Assembly (NCBI RefSeq): GCF_011764565.1
Contig: NZ_AP022871.1
Coordinates: 6,696,320 to 6,760,319, forward strand
Reading direction: 5' to 3'
Length of the DNA stretch: 64,000 nucleotides
Source: Phytohabitans suffuscus
Lineage (GTDB): Bacteria; Actinomycetota; Actinomycetes; Mycobacteriales; Micromonosporaceae
Below, in pieces: positions 8,475 to 18,200 of this stretch. A program made the translations under genes and the position numbers. The first letter of the stretch is position 1. Each line of letters starts with the position of its first letter. Under the pieces are notes generated by a model. That model ran no database searches. It had not been told where the DNA came from and worked only from the letters and a program-made list of their open reading frames with translations.

Positions 8475-9392
8475 TCACAGCCGTGGCAACAGCATCCGGG
8501 CGACGTCGAGGGCGCGGCCGCCGGCGAAGACGCCGTCCTCGGCGGACCACACGCAGGAGAGCACCGCCGCCACGAACGTCCACGCGGTGACGCGTTCCAC
8601 CGCCAGCCCCATCCCGTCCGCGAGCTGCTCGATCCGGGCCGGTACCAGCGCGAGCAGCTCGCCGTCGCGGCGGTCCGGGTCGGGGTTGTGGACCATCGTG
8701 CCGGCCTCGAACCCCGGGTCGCCGACCACGCCGTGCGGGTCGATCGCCAGCCACGGCTCGCGCTCCGCGCGCAGCACGTTGTCGTGGTGCAGGTCGCCGT
8801 GCAGCACCACCCGCGCCGGCGCGGAGGCGCAGAGCTCGTCGAAGAGCCGGCCGGCCCGCTCGACCAGCCGGCGGGGGAGCGGGTGGTGACCCGGGAAGAC
8901 CTCCAGCTGCCGCCTGAACGCGGCGCCGTACGACTCCAGGTCGGGAAGACCGGTCACGGGTACCGGACGCGCGTGCAGCCGCCGCATCACGTCGAGGATC
9001 GCGGCGGTCGCCTCCGTGTCGCGCCCCGGCACGAGCGTGCTCGCCGGCGTGCCCGGATCGGCCCGCTCCAGCAGCAGCGCGCCCCACGCCGGCTCGTACG
9101 CGAGCAGCCGCACCGCGCCGGCGCCGGCCCAGCACTCCAGCGTGGTCGCCTCGACCGGCAGGTGGTCGGCACCGGGCAGCCCCAGCTTGAGCACGGCGGC
9201 CGTGCCGTCCGCCCGGGTCGCCGGCGCCACCCAGTGGTAGCTGAGCGTGTACGGCTCGCCGAGCCGCAACCCCCAGGACCGGGCCACCTCGGCCCGCCGC
9301 GCGGGCAGCTCGTCCAGCCACCGCGCACCCTCGGCACCCCAGACGCCGACGACGTTACGCGCGAGCGCGGGCGGCACGGTCGACCCCGGCAT
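8475..9392 (-). CDS. Aminoglycoside 6-phosphotransferase/hydroxyurea kinase-family protein
   Basis: 305 aa. Protein-kinase-like fold of the streptomycin 6-kinase/hydroxyurea phosphotransferase family (APH(6) type). The N-lobe carries TAAVLKLGLPG with the ATP-binding Lys, and the catalytic loop is VVLHGDLHHDNVLRA. The metal-binding Asp follows in WLAIDPHGVVGDPGFEAG. Such enzymes phosphorylate aminoglycosides or small nucleoside-like toxins with ATP. The chromosomal setting next to a methyltransferase does not say which substrate is used, and many members are uncharacterised. ATG 9392 is the only reasonable start. The 3' gene at 7627 is close enough for an operon. Confidence 0.85.
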   Translation of the reverse strand: MPGSTVPPALARNVVGVWGAEGARWLDELPARRAEVARSWGLRLGEPYTLSYHWVAPATRADGTAAVLKLGLPGADHLPVEATTLECWAGAGAVRLLAYEPAWGALLLERADPGTPASTLVPGRDTEATAAILDVMRRLHARPVPVTGLPDLESYGAAFRRQLEVFPGHHPLPRRLVERAGRLFDELCASAPARVVLHGDLHHDNVLRAEREPWLAIDPHGVVGDPGFEAGTMVHNPDPDRRDGELLALVPARIEQLADGMGLAVERVTAWTFVAAVLSCVWSAEDGVFAGGRALDVARMLLPRL

Positions 9393-9434
9393 CGGCCAAT
9401 ACTGCCCGGCTACTGGGTGCCGGGACCCGCGGGA

Positions 9435-10325
9435 CTACCTACGCATGACATCGTCGATGTGGGCGGCGGTCGCGGCGCGCAGGAGCCAACTGTCGAGCTG
9501 CGCCAGGTCGGTGCACGCGATGATCTCTTCGCGAATCTCGTCCGGCACGACCAAGCCACGGGCCTTGAGCAGAGTGAGGACCGCTCGGGCCTCACCTCGG
9601 GCTTCGCCTCGGACCTCGCCGAGCTCCTCATGCTGGGCGGCGAGGTTTCGCAGCAGTTCGCTGCGGTACTCGTAGCCAACGGTGGTCGTCATGAACGCCT
9701 CCCAACGGGTCCGGGCCGCCACGGGCAGCCCGGCCAGCACGATGTCATAATACAAGACCGCCTGGTCCGGGGTGACCGCTCGCATGGCCTCCATCAGCGC
9801 CGGAAACGCGGTGTCCAGGTCGGCGTGGTCGCCGTGGCAGATGGCCGAGAGCACGGCCAGCGACGGGTGTTCTCGGGCCTCGTCCACATCGACGACGAGC
9901 GGTACGTCGTCGGGCGTGAAGATGAAGGGCCGCAACGAAAGGCTCATCCCGCCGGAATCGAACAGTTCGAGGTAGCGGCGGGCGAGCTTCGAATCGGGAC
10001 AGTAGACGAGCAGCGCGGTGTCCACGTTCAGCTCAGCCTCGAGCTGTGCGACATAGAGCTGCCAGGTGCGCCGCTTGGTGGGATCCCACCCGCGCTGGAC
10101 CTCCATCACCGCCGCGAACACCGGCTTCTCGGCCGCGTCGTAGTACACCAGCACGCCGTCCGCGTGGTAAGTGCGGGGGACCAGCACCCGCACGTCGGTG
10201 GCGTGGGGGTGGGCATGTGCATAAACGGGAATCTTCATATCGAACACCTTCATCAACAAAAAGGCCACGAGGTCGCGGTCCTGCTTCGTCAGAGCCACCG
10301 GCGACTCATGCTCCGCGCTTGGCAT
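9435..10325 (-). CDS. Rpn-like (PD-(D/E)XK) nuclease/putative transposase-family protein
   Basis: 296 aa from ATG 10325. The middle contains a PD-(D/E)XK-like strand pair: an Asp in ADGVLVYYDA, then FAAVMEVQRGWDPTKRRTWQ, where E-V-Q would be the (D/E)XK-type core. The C-terminus carries the short charged repeat EVRGEARGEARAVLTLLKARG and the ending IIACTDLAQLDSWLLRAATA, both characteristic of the multi-copy actinobacterial Rpn/'putative transposase' family. These proteins are recombination-promoting endonucleases in the best-studied cases, and whether this one is active is unknown. The longer frame (to 10541) would overlap the divergent redoxin gene and lacks similarity. About 134 bp separate the two divergent starts. 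Confidence 0.75.
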   Translation of the reverse strand: MPSAEHESPVALTKQDRDLVAFLLMKVFDMKIPVYAHAHPHATDVRVLVPRTYHADGVLVYYDAAEKPVFAAVMEVQRGWDPTKRRTWQLYVAQLEAELNVDTALLVYCPDSKLARRYLELFDSGGMSLSLRPFIFTPDDVPLVVDVDEAREHPSLAVLSAICHGDHADLDTAFPALMEAMRAVTPDQAVLYYDIVLAGLPVAARTRWEAFMTTTVGYEYRSELLRNLAAQHEELGEVRGEARGEARAVLTLLKARGLVVPDEIREEIIACTDLAQLDSWLLRAATAAHIDDVMRR

Positions 10326-10459
10326 GGGCGGGACCGTACGGAGGATTTCGTTGGTAGGCGGACCCCAGGAAGTGCCGCAGCGACGGGCGGGCCTGGGTTG
10401 AACCGTACGGGGCTGGCTGCCGTACTCACGGGCGCAGCCCACTCCCCAGGAGGTCCCGC

Positions 10460-11032
10460 ATGCGTGTCCGGCTGGTCGCGGCAGCCCTGCTCGCCGCCGC
10501 TGTCGTCGTCGGAGCCGGTGGCTGCGGCGGCGGGACGGCAACCGGCGCGGACTGGAACGCGGGACAGCCGGCCGCCGCCGGGCCGGCGGCGGAGCAGGAG
10601 CCGGCCGCGGAGCAGGCGGCCGCGCCGGTGCCGGCCACGCTGAAGTTCAGCGGTACCACGCTGGACGGCAAGGCGTTCGACGCGGCGGGGCTCGCCGGGC
10701 GGCCGACGGTGCTGTGGTTCTGGGCGCCGTGGTGCGCCACCTGCTTCGGGCAGGCCGCGTCCGTGTCGGACATGCAGGCCGAGTTCGGCGGGAAGGTCAA
10801 CCTGCTCGGCGTCGCGGGCCTCGGCGACGCCAACGAGATGAAGGAGTTCGTCACCGACGGCCAGGTCGGCAACGTCACCCACCTCAACGACCAGACCGGC
10901 GCGGTGTGGAAGAAGTTCAAAATCGTCGAGCAGAGCACGTACGTCTTCCTCGACCGGGACGGCAAGGTGCTCAGCACGGGGTGGATGGACAGCCTCGACT
11001 TCGAGGGCAAGGTCGCCGAGCTGGCCGGCTGA
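10460..11032 (+). CDS. Thioredoxin-like (TlpA/redoxin) lipoprotein
   Basis: 190 aa. The N-terminal hydrophobic segment ends in a lipobox-like AGGC, so it is probably an extracytoplasmic lipoprotein, followed by an Ala/Glu-rich spacer. The thioredoxin-fold domain has the active site FWAPWCATC (CATC), preceded by GLAGRPTVLWFW and followed by VNLLGVAGLGD. The cis-Pro region is shifted in this redoxin class (STYVFLDRDGKVL). It should reduce or isomerise disulfides outside the membrane. The next gene, 3 bp downstream, is a CcdA-type electron transporter, the expected source of reducing power. Confidence 0.88.
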   Translation: MRVRLVAAALLAAAVVVGAGGCGGGTATGADWNAGQPAAAGPAAEQEPAAEQAAAPVPATLKFSGTTLDGKAFDAAGLAGRPTVLWFWAPWCATCFGQAASVSDMQAEFGGKVNLLGVAGLGDANEMKEFVTDGQVGNVTHLNDQTGAVWKKFKIVEQSTYVFLDRDGKVLSTGWMDSLDFEGKVAELAG

Positions 11033-11035
11033 GCG

Positions 11036-11956
11036 ATGACACAGACCACATTGGTACTGGCGCTGACCGCGGGCATGCTCGCGGCGGTCAACCCGTGCGG
11101 TTTCGCGCTGCTGCCGGCGTACCTCTCGCTGCTCGTCGCCGGTGAGTCCACAGTAGATGCTGTCCGGCGGGCGCTGGCCTCGACGGCGGCCATGACGGCG
11201 GGTTTCGTCGCCGTCTTCGGCGCGTTCGGGCTCGCGGTGGCGCCGGCCGCCGGCTGGATCCAGCAGCGGCTGCCGTGGCTGACGGTCGGCCTCGGCGTGC
11301 TGCTCGTCGCGGTCGGCGCCTGGCTGGCCGCCGGCCGCACGCTCCCGGCGCCGTGGCGCGGCCCGCGCGCGCCACGGCTGCGCCGCACGCTGCCGTCCAT
11401 GTTCGTCTTCGGCGCGGCCTACGCGGCGGCGTCGCTGGGCTGCACGATCGGGCCCTTCCTGGCCATCGTCGTGGCGAGCATGCGGGCCGGCTCGACCGGC
11501 GCCGGGGTCGGGCTCTTCGTCGCGTACGCGGCCGGCATGGGCCTCGCCGTCGGCGCCGCCGCCCTCGCCGTCGGGCTGCTGCGCACCTCGCTGATCCGGG
11601 CGGTGCGCCGGGCCGGCTCGGCGATCTCCCGGCTGGGCGGGACGCTGCTGCTGCTCGCCGGCGCCTACGTCGCGTACTACGGCTGGTACGAGATCCGCCT
11701 CAGCAATGACCGTTCGGCGGTGGACGACCCGGTCGTGGCCGCCGCCGGCCAGATCCAGCGCACGCTCTCGTCCGCGCTCAGCTCCGCCGGGGTCGAGGTG
11801 GTGGCGGGGGCGTTCGCGGTCCTGCTGGTCCTCGCGGTCGTGCTGCGCCGCCTGACCCAGCGCTCAGAAGTCCGCGAAGAGGTACGGGACGGCGCGGGGG
11901 AAGAGCGCCCGCAGCTGCGCGCCGGCGTCGGCGGGCACGGCACCGAACCCGCGTAG
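11036..11956 (+). CDS. ccdA: CcdA/DsbD-type transmembrane thiol electron transporter
   Basis: 306 aa. Six hydrophobic helices with the CcdA hallmarks: AVNPCGFALLPAYLSLL in helix 1 and SLGCTIGPFLAIV in helix 4 supply the Cys pair that relays electrons across the membrane. Conserved Pro and Gly residues surround both. The C-terminal 60 residues (after the last helix VVAGAFAVLLVLAVVL) are polar and Arg/Glu-rich, and the final part overlaps by 93 bp the convergent acetyltransferase gene. Loss of the tail would not touch the transporter core. It forms an operon with the upstream redoxin (3-bp spacing) and probably passes electrons to it. Confidence 0.9.
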   Translation: MTQTTLVLALTAGMLAAVNPCGFALLPAYLSLLVAGESTVDAVRRALASTAAMTAGFVAVFGAFGLAVAPAAGWIQQRLPWLTVGLGVLLVAVGAWLAAGRTLPAPWRGPRAPRLRRTLPSMFVFGAAYAAASLGCTIGPFLAIVVASMRAGSTGAGVGLFVAYAAGMGLAVGAAALAVGLLRTSLIRAVRRAGSAISRLGGTLLLLAGAYVAYYGWYEIRLSNDRSAVDDPVVAAAGQIQRTLSSALSSAGVEVVAGAFAVLLVLAVVLRRLTQRSEVREEVRDGAGEERPQLRAGVGGHGTEPA

Positions 11957-13051
11957 CGGCAGGTCGTCCGGGTCGAGCACGCCGTAGACCAGCGCGGACA
12001 GCCCGGCCGCCCGCAGCGTCGCCCGTGGTACGCCGGGCTGGTCCCCGCCCACCTCCAGGTGGCCGCCGCGCCCGTCCAGCAGGTACGTGCCGGCGATGAA
12101 CGGGTCGTCGACGACCTCGACCACCACCCGCCCCGGCCCCACCCGCGCGCCGGCGAGCGGCGCGACGGCCAGGATCCGGGCCATCGGGGCGTTCTGGTCG
12201 GGGATGCGGGTGCGCGCCTCGGCGACGGTACCCAGGTCGGTGGCCCACAGCTCGGGCAGCTCGTCGGCGGCGACGCCGGCGACCACCCGCTCGACCTGGT
12301 CGACGTGCCGGGAGAAGAACCGCAGCAGCAGCGCGCGGCTCAGCGGCGTGGTGGTGAGCAGGTCGTCCACGACCATCTCGGTGCCGTGGCCGGTGATCTG
12401 GTACGCCGCCGCGGCGGCCACCTCGCCGTCCACCCGCGCGGTCACGAGCCAGTGCGCGTCGTCGGCGCGCAGCCGCTCGGACCGGTAGTCGGGGAAGACC
12501 GCGAAGCCGTGCCGCTCGGCGGCCAGCCGCAGCGTGAACGCGCGGTACGCCTCGTACCCGGCGGCGATCCGCTCCCAGGTGACCTCGCCGGGCAGCTCGG
12601 CGCGGACGAGGTGGCCGAGGTCGGCGGGGGCGAACGTGACGCGGCGCTTCTTGGGCAGCCCGGCGTAGCCGAAGCGCTCGTAGAAGGAGGCGCGGAACGG
12701 GTACAGCGCGCTCACCGGGTGGCCGCCGTCGCGCATGTCGCCGAGCAGGCGGGTCAGCAACGTGCGGATGAGGCCCCGGCGGCGGGCGAGCGGGTGCACG
12801 GCGACGCTGGCGACGCCGGCCATCGGGTGGAGCGTGCCGCGCACGTTCTGGCGCATGGGCACGGCCGAGGCGGCGGCGAGCGGCGTGCCGTCCTCCTCCG
12901 CCACGAGGGTGAGGTTGTCCTCCTGGAAGGGGAGATAGCCGCGGTACCTGGCCGCCTCCGTCACGGGTGCCGGGCTCGCCTCGAAGGCGTACGCCTGAAG
13001 GGGGAACGCGTGCGTGAGCCGCTCCTGCGAGCTGATCCGCCGGATCTGCAT
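11864..13051 (-). CDS. Eis-like GNAT N-acetyltransferase with SCP2-type C-terminal domain
   Basis: 395 aa from ATG 13051 (MQIRRISSQERL). The layout is that of Eis (enhanced intracellular survival) family acetyltransferases: an N-terminal GNAT domain with the acetyl-CoA motif VAVHPLARRRGLIRTLL, where Arg-Arg-xx-Gly is the pyrophosphate-binding turn, a second degenerate GNAT domain, and a C-terminal sterol-carrier-like domain (LYLL-type DPFIAGTYLLDGRGGHLEV). The C-terminal residue is Phe (PYLFADF), and the Eis active site uses the terminal carboxylate as catalytic base. Eis enzymes acetylate lysines and, in mycobacteria, aminoglycosides. The tail overlaps ccdA convergently by 93 bp. Confidence 0.88.
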   Translation of the reverse strand: MQIRRISSQERLTHAFPLQAYAFEASPAPVTEAARYRGYLPFQEDNLTLVAEEDGTPLAAASAVPMRQNVRGTLHPMAGVASVAVHPLARRRGLIRTLLTRLLGDMRDGGHPVSALYPFRASFYERFGYAGLPKKRRVTFAPADLGHLVRAELPGEVTWERIAAGYEAYRAFTLRLAAERHGFAVFPDYRSERLRADDAHWLVTARVDGEVAAAAAYQITGHGTEMVVDDLLTTTPLSRALLLRFFSRHVDQVERVVAGVAADELPELWATDLGTVAEARTRIPDQNAPMARILAVAPLAGARVGPGRVVVEVVDDPFIAGTYLLDGRGGHLEVGGDQPGVPRATLRAAGLSALVYGVLDPDDLPLRGFGAVPADAGAQLRALFPRAVPYLFADF

Positions 13052-13174
13052 GCCGACCAGCAAACCATGCCCGCCCCCTAAGGCGTTCTCACCCTCCCGC
13101 CCGACTCCGGAATCAGGGAGAAGTCGGTGTCCGGCCCGGATGGAAGTGTGAAGATCAAGTTGGAGGCTGTGCAC

Positions 13175-13957
13175 ATGGCGGTCATTACGGGGGCGGGGCA
13201 GGTCCGGCCGGAGGTCGGCACGCCGCCCATCAAGGCTTCGCGCACGCATTCACCGGTCCGGCTCGGGCGGCAGGTCGTCATCCTGCTGGGCGCCATCGTC
13301 ATCTACTTCGGAGTGCGCCACCTGACTGAGGGGTCAGTCACCGCGGCGGTCGCGAACGCGGCCCGCGTGGTCGACCTCGAAGAGACGCTGGGGCTGTACC
13401 ACGAGCAGTGGCTGCAGGAGACGTTCGCCAGCTCGTCGCGGGTCAGCACGGTGTTCAACTGGATCTACATCTGGGGGCACTGGCCGGTCATCGCGGTCAC
13501 GCTGATCTGGCTGGCCCGGCGGCATCCGGTCATCTACCTGCGCACCAGAAACGCGATGATCATGTCCGGTGCGATCGGTATGGTCATCTTCGCGACGTTC
13601 CCGGTAGCGCCGCCGCGGCTGGCGTCGCTGGGCATGGTCGACACCGTGACGGTGAGCTCGCACGCGTACCGGGTGCTGCAGCCGCCCATGTTCACCAACC
13701 AGTACGCGGCCGTGCCGAGCCTGCACGTCGGCTGGGACCTGCTGATGGGCATCGCGATCGCGGTCGCCGCCCGGCGGCTCTGGGTGAAGGCGCTCGGCGT
13801 GGCGATGCCGGTGGCGATGACGCTCGCGGTCGTGCTCACGGCCAACCACTTCATCGTCGACGCGATCGCGGGCGCGGCACTGACCACGGCCTGCTGGTTC
13901 GCGGTCCGCTGGTGGACGCGGCGGCGCGAGCGGCGCCTCCAGCCGGCGGGCACCTAG
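13175..13957 (+). CDS. PAP2-family membrane phosphatase/inositol phosphotransferase-like protein
   Basis: 260 aa from ATG 13175, which has a GGAGG 9 bases upstream. GTG 13127 would add 16 residues. Five to six hydrophobic helices are visible. Catalytic motifs: PVAPPRL (KxxxxxxRP-like), AAVPSLHVGWD (PSGH-type motif with PSLH) and TANHFIVDAIAGA (motif 3, His and Asp present). The PSLH form is typical of the Aur1/IpcS-type subgroup seen in actinobacteria, which transfers or removes phosphate head groups of lipids. Unlike the fused domain at 2620-3984, the catalytic residues are intact. Repeat block II starts immediately after the stop codon. Confidence 0.87.
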   Translation: MAVITGAGQVRPEVGTPPIKASRTHSPVRLGRQVVILLGAIVIYFGVRHLTEGSVTAAVANAARVVDLEETLGLYHEQWLQETFASSSRVSTVFNWIYIWGHWPVIAVTLIWLARRHPVIYLRTRNAMIMSGAIGMVIFATFPVAPPRLASLGMVDTVTVSSHAYRVLQPPMFTNQYAAVPSLHVGWDLLMGIAIAVAARRLWVKALGVAMPVAMTLAVVLTANHFIVDAIAGAALTTACWFAVRWWTRRRERRLQPAGT

Positions 13958-14046
13958 CCTGATCCCGCGCGGGGTCAGGGTCCGCGTCTGTCCACGGTGA
14001 CCTCTGTGCTTCCGCTGGTCTGTCCGGCCGGGGGTCGGTTTCGGTG

Positions 14047-14093
14047 GATCGTGGTATGGATCGGCCCCTCTGGGGCAGTTTCATACCACGATC
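14047..14093. repeat. Hairpin HP2, copy 3
   Basis: 47-bp version with outer arms GATCGTGGTA and TACCACGATC. The inner region is one base shorter than in copies 1 and 2 but still pairs as GCCCC/GGGGC. Confidence 0.85.
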
Positions 14094-14428
14094 CGTGGTC
14101 GGGGGTCGCGCGTTCGAGGGCTGCGGCGAATTCGCCTGGTTTGTTCTCCTCGTCTGGGTGGTCGTGGGGCTCAGCGATCCAGTGAGGACGGACCGGAAGG
14201 CCGCCGAGCCGTTTCCGCTCGATCGCCTGCCCGTCAGGGCCTGAGGGTTCGGTTCCGGCTGAGCTGCCCCGCAGGGGCGACCGGCGTCCGCGATCAGCTG
14301 ACCGGCGGAGACATACCAGGCGATTTCAGGGCGGCACCGCCGCACGCGCGACCCCGGCCGCCTCGGCATCCGCTCGACCCTGACCGCGAAAGCTCCATAG
14401 CCGATGTGCCCCGGTCCGTTTCGGCTGC

Positions 14429-14505
14429 GGACCGCATGCTCCCGCGGGCACCGCTGCGGCCGGCGGCTCGCTGGCGCTCGCCGACTTCCCCGACCTCCGC
14501 TGCCA
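14429..14505 (+). repeat. 77-bp segment duplicated from 6011-6087
   Basis: Identical over 77 bp to 6011-6087, ending CCTCCGCTGCCA. Upstream it is joined directly to the end of a hairpin unit, whereas in block I it precedes the units. Confidence 0.85.
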
Positions 14506-14782
14506 CCTCCGCGCGCGTCTGTCCACAGTGGTCTCCGCGCGGACGGCCAGGTCCGAGCGTCGGTACCACAGGATCTCCACGACCACCACGGAGCTCGCGC
14601 CAGCTCGGAGAGCGGCGGGCTCTGCTCGCCCTGGCCGCGCGGAGGGTGAGGCCGCGGGAGCAACGGTCTGGACCACGGCGGACATCGCGGTAGCTCGAAT
14701 CTGCTTCTGGCGCACCGGCTCGGCCACACCAGGGGGCCGGCGCCGCCCTGAGTTGCGATCACGCGGCACCTTCGTGACGAGC

Positions 14783-15007
14783 TCACGGCGACATCAGCCA
14801 GGCGGCCACGATGGTGGCGATCGCGATGACGGTGGATCCCGCGATCGTCGCCGCGGCGGTGATCATCGCGATGCGCAGGGCCGATCGCTCGTGCCGGTCG
14901 CCCCCGGCCGTGGGCACCCCGGCGGCTGTGGGCGCCGCGGGTGCCGCCGCCGGGTGGTCGGCGCGGTCACCGTGAATGGGCGACTCCTGTGTGGATTCGT
15001 TTGTCAC
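14783..15007 (-). CDS. Small single-pass membrane protein (hypothetical)
   Basis: 74 aa from GTG 15007 with a GAGGG about 13 bases upstream. The N-terminal 45 residues are polar and Pro/Ala-rich (TNESTQESPIHGDRADHP), and the C-terminal 28 residues form one hydrophobic helix ending in WLMSP. It is not recognised as a family member. Evidence for coding is the tail-anchor-like topology and the plausible start. The upstream region to 15298 contains a lower-GC stretch with the inverted pair TTGCA-CAAC-TGCAA that could be a promoter or operator. The 3' end borders repeat block II. It could be spurious. Confidence 0.45.
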   Translation of the reverse strand: MTNESTQESPIHGDRADHPAAAPAAPTAAGVPTAGGDRHERSALRIAMITAAATIAGSTVIAIATIVAAWLMSP

Positions 15008-15298
15008 GGCAGCGTGTTTACCCTCATTTTCCGCCGCGCACAAGCCCGCCTTACTTGCACAACTGCAAATGGCGTCGGGGGTGCGATAGCCGGCTGTTAA
15101 CACCAGCGTCGGCGGCGGCGGGACCAGGGCGGATGTCGGGCGTACCCATCAGTTTGGCACACCGGGGCCCAATGTGCGATTTCGAGTGGCGATCATGCAA
15201 AGAGCAGGCGTTTCCCCGGCACTGGCGCATTGGCGCTCAATAATGTCGACTTGGGGTAGGCCCCCAATGGGAAAGATGTTTTCCTGGGGGCGCGAGGC

Positions 15299-18200
15299 TC
15301 AGCGGGTGCGGGCGAGCCGCAGCAGGGCGTCGGCGTGGTTGCGGGCGGCAAAGGTGCGCACGCGGTCCAGGTGGGTCTCGTCGCCCAGCGCGCGGGCGGC
15401 CCACAGCGACGCGAGCGCGGCGTCGCTGGCGGAGCCGATCTCGTCGTAGAGGGTCACCGCCCTGACCGGGTCGCCGGCGACCAGGGCCTCGGCCGCGACC
15501 ACCCAGCGGGTGCGGCGCAGGCTCGTGCGCACCACCTCGGCCATCGCGGGCGCCGCGGCGGGAGTCAGTGCCGTGGCGTGGGCGGCGGCCGGCAGCCACT
15601 CCAGCGTCAGGGCGGTCGGCGCCTCGCGCCACAGCGCGGCCAGGTCGGCGAGCAGGGCCGCGGCACCGGCGTGGTCGCCGTCCAGCGCGCGGCTCAGGGC
15701 GCCGTGGGCGTAGGCGTTGTAGCGCAGGCGGACGAAGCCGGAGCGGTGCGCGACGTCGAGGCTGCGGGCGATGTCTTCGCCGGCGGGGCGGCCGCAGAGC
15801 GCGCCGATCCAGGCGCGGCGGCCGCGCAGCTGCAGGTCCCAGTCGGTGGTGCCGGCGCCCTCGTCCTCGTGGTCCAGGTATTCGTCGGCCGCGCGCAGCA
15901 GGGCGACCCAGTCGCCGCCGAAGTACGCCAGCTCGGCCTCCTCCGAGTGGCTGAGCACCAGGCTGATCTGTCCACCGTGGACACCGCGGCTCTCCCGCTC
16001 CAGGTCGGCGGCGCCGGGCAGGTCGCCCTCCTCCTGGCGGAAGGTGGCCAGGTTGTGCAGCGCGCGGCGCAGCGTGGGCAGGCCCTGCGCGCGGCAGGTC
16101 TCGATGACCCGCTCCAGGTCGTCGAGCGCGGTGAGGTCGCCGGCCACGTACCGGGTGGCGTGCTCGGTCACCAGCGCGTGCACCTCGGCGTCGGCCAGGC
16201 CGAGGCGGTGGGCCAGGTCGCGGGCGGCGCGGGCGGCGGGCAGCGCCAGGTCGGTGCGGAACTCCAGCAGGTGCAGGCGGGCCAGCTCGGCGTACGCGTC
16301 GGTCTTGGCGGCGTCGTCGGGCAGGTCGCGAAAGAGGGTGATGGCCCGGTCGAGGTGGTCGCGGGCCTTGTCGCGCTCGGCGCGCATCAGCTCGGCCAGG
16401 CCCAGCAGCGTCTCGGCGCGGGCCTCGCCGGTGCGGTCGCCGGCCTCGCGCATGCGGTCGGCGAGGCGGGCGACGTCCTTGACCCCGTCGCGGTAGAAGC
16501 GGTCGGGGTGGCCCAGGAACTGCAACCGGTGGTGCAGCAGCTCGGCGCCCCGGCGCGCGTCCGGCTCGTGGTCGGCGGGCCAGGCGTTGAGGGCGCCCTC
16601 CGTGTAGCCGAGCGCGGACTCCACGGCGTACACGGCGAAGGCGGCCTCGGCGGCGGCGAGCAGCGCGGTGCGGGCGGCCTCGGCGTCGGCGGCGGTGTCT
16701 TCGCCGAGGCTCTGGCTCAGGTCGAGGGCCTGGATGCGGTGGCGGGCGACGGCGGTCGCGAGGTCGTTGCGGCCGTCGATGGAGACCCGCTGCTGCCAGG
16801 CCGCCGCGCGCCGGTGCAGCGCCGCGCGGGTCGCTCTGGGCAGCCGGCGGTACGCCACGTCGCGCACCAGCTGGTGCTGAAACTCGAGCTCCGCCTCACC
16901 GGCCACAGTGGACACCGTGCCGGACACGAGGATGTCGCGGCGCTGCAGGCGGCGCAGCACGCCGGCCACGCCGATCATGTCGAGCGCGAGCATGTCGGCG
17001 ATCGCGCCGGGCCAGAGGCGGTCGCCGAGGACGGCGGCGGCGTTGAGCACGGTGCGCTCGGCGTTGTCGAGCAGGTCGATGCGGTTGGCGATCACGCCGT
17101 GCACGCTCTCCGGCACGTCGACGCCGCCGTCCGCGTCCAGGGCGGCGCCGCCGCGCTCGGCGACCATGCGCACGTACTCCACCGCGTACATCGGGTTGCC
17201 GCCGGTGAGCCTGGTGAGGCGGTCGGCGTGGTCGGTGGGGATGTCCTGCTGGGTGAGCAATGTGGACACCAGCGCGCGCATCTCCGCGTTGCGCAGCCGG
17301 GCCAGCGACACGGTGAGCATGCCGGGCAGCGCGGACGGCCAGGTGGGCTGCTCGTCGAGCAGCTCGGGGCGGTAGGTGCCGAGCACCAGCAGCGGCACGT
17401 CGCCGCCGGCCTCGACCAGGTCGGCGAGGAAGCGGAGCATGGCCGGGTCGGCGAAGTGCAGGTCCTCGATCACCAGCACGGTGGGGATGTGGCGGGCCAG
17501 GGCGAGCAGCGCGTCGCGCCACGCGGCCTCGATCTCGCCGGGGCGGACCGGGCGGCCGGGCAGGCCGGCGAGCGGGCCCAGCAGGCCGGCCAGGCGGCTC
17601 ACCTCGGCCTCGGGCAGCACCTCGGCGAGCGCGACGGTCAGCCGCTCGCGGGTGGTGGCCGGGTCGTCGGTGTCGAGCACGTCGGCCTCGGACTTGACGA
17701 TCTCGGCGAGCGCGTCGTAGGTGCCGCCCGCGCCGTACGGCAGGCAGCGCCCGACCCGCCACCGCACCAGCAGGTCGCCGTCGTCGTGGACCCGCCGGTA
17801 CAGCTCGCGGACCAGGCGGCTCTTGCCCATGCCGTGCGCGCCGACCACCGACACGAGGTGGGCGCGGCGCTCGGAGACGCACCGCCGCACCGCGGCCATC
17901 AGCAGGTCGAGCTCGGCGGCCCGGCCGACGAGCGGGGTGCCTTCGTCGTCGATGACCGGCGGGCGCCGTACCGAAGCCTGGGCCAGCCAAGCCTCGACGG
18001 GCCGCGACTTGCCGGCCAGCTCGAGCTCCAGCGGCTCGTCCGCGTACCGGATCGAGCCGGCGGTGGTGCGGTGGGTGACGGCCGAGACCAGGACGCCGCC
18101 CGGCGGCGCGTGGGTCTGCAGCCGCGCGGCGGTCGCCACCACGTCGCCGGAGAGCAGTGCCTCCCCGCCGTTGCGGGCGGCGGCCAGGTCGACCAGCGCC

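Larger units (their letters stand above)
13958..14782. repeat. Gene-free repeat block II (825 bp) between convergent genes
   Basis: No supportable gene. From about 13966 to 14400 one complete repeat unit is present in the same order as unit I-2: GGTCAGGGTCCGCGTCTG, TCCACGGTG, HP2 at 14047-14093, CGCCTGGTTTGTTCTCCTC, a GCCCC-GCA-GGGGC inner stem near 14268, CAGGCGATTTC, and the left arm of HP1 at 14382-14395. Then come the 77-bp duplicated segment (14429-14505) and a TGTCCACAGTGG site. A segment at 14664-14696 (GGTCTGGACCACGGCGGACA) recurs with changes at 59643-59675. The rest shows nothing I can name. Confidence 0.8.

Noticed and set aside
9435-10325. Active transposon suggested by the 'putative transposase' family
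   Set aside because: No terminal inverted repeats or target duplications are visible; the Rpn-like family is usually annotated this way without mobility evidence.
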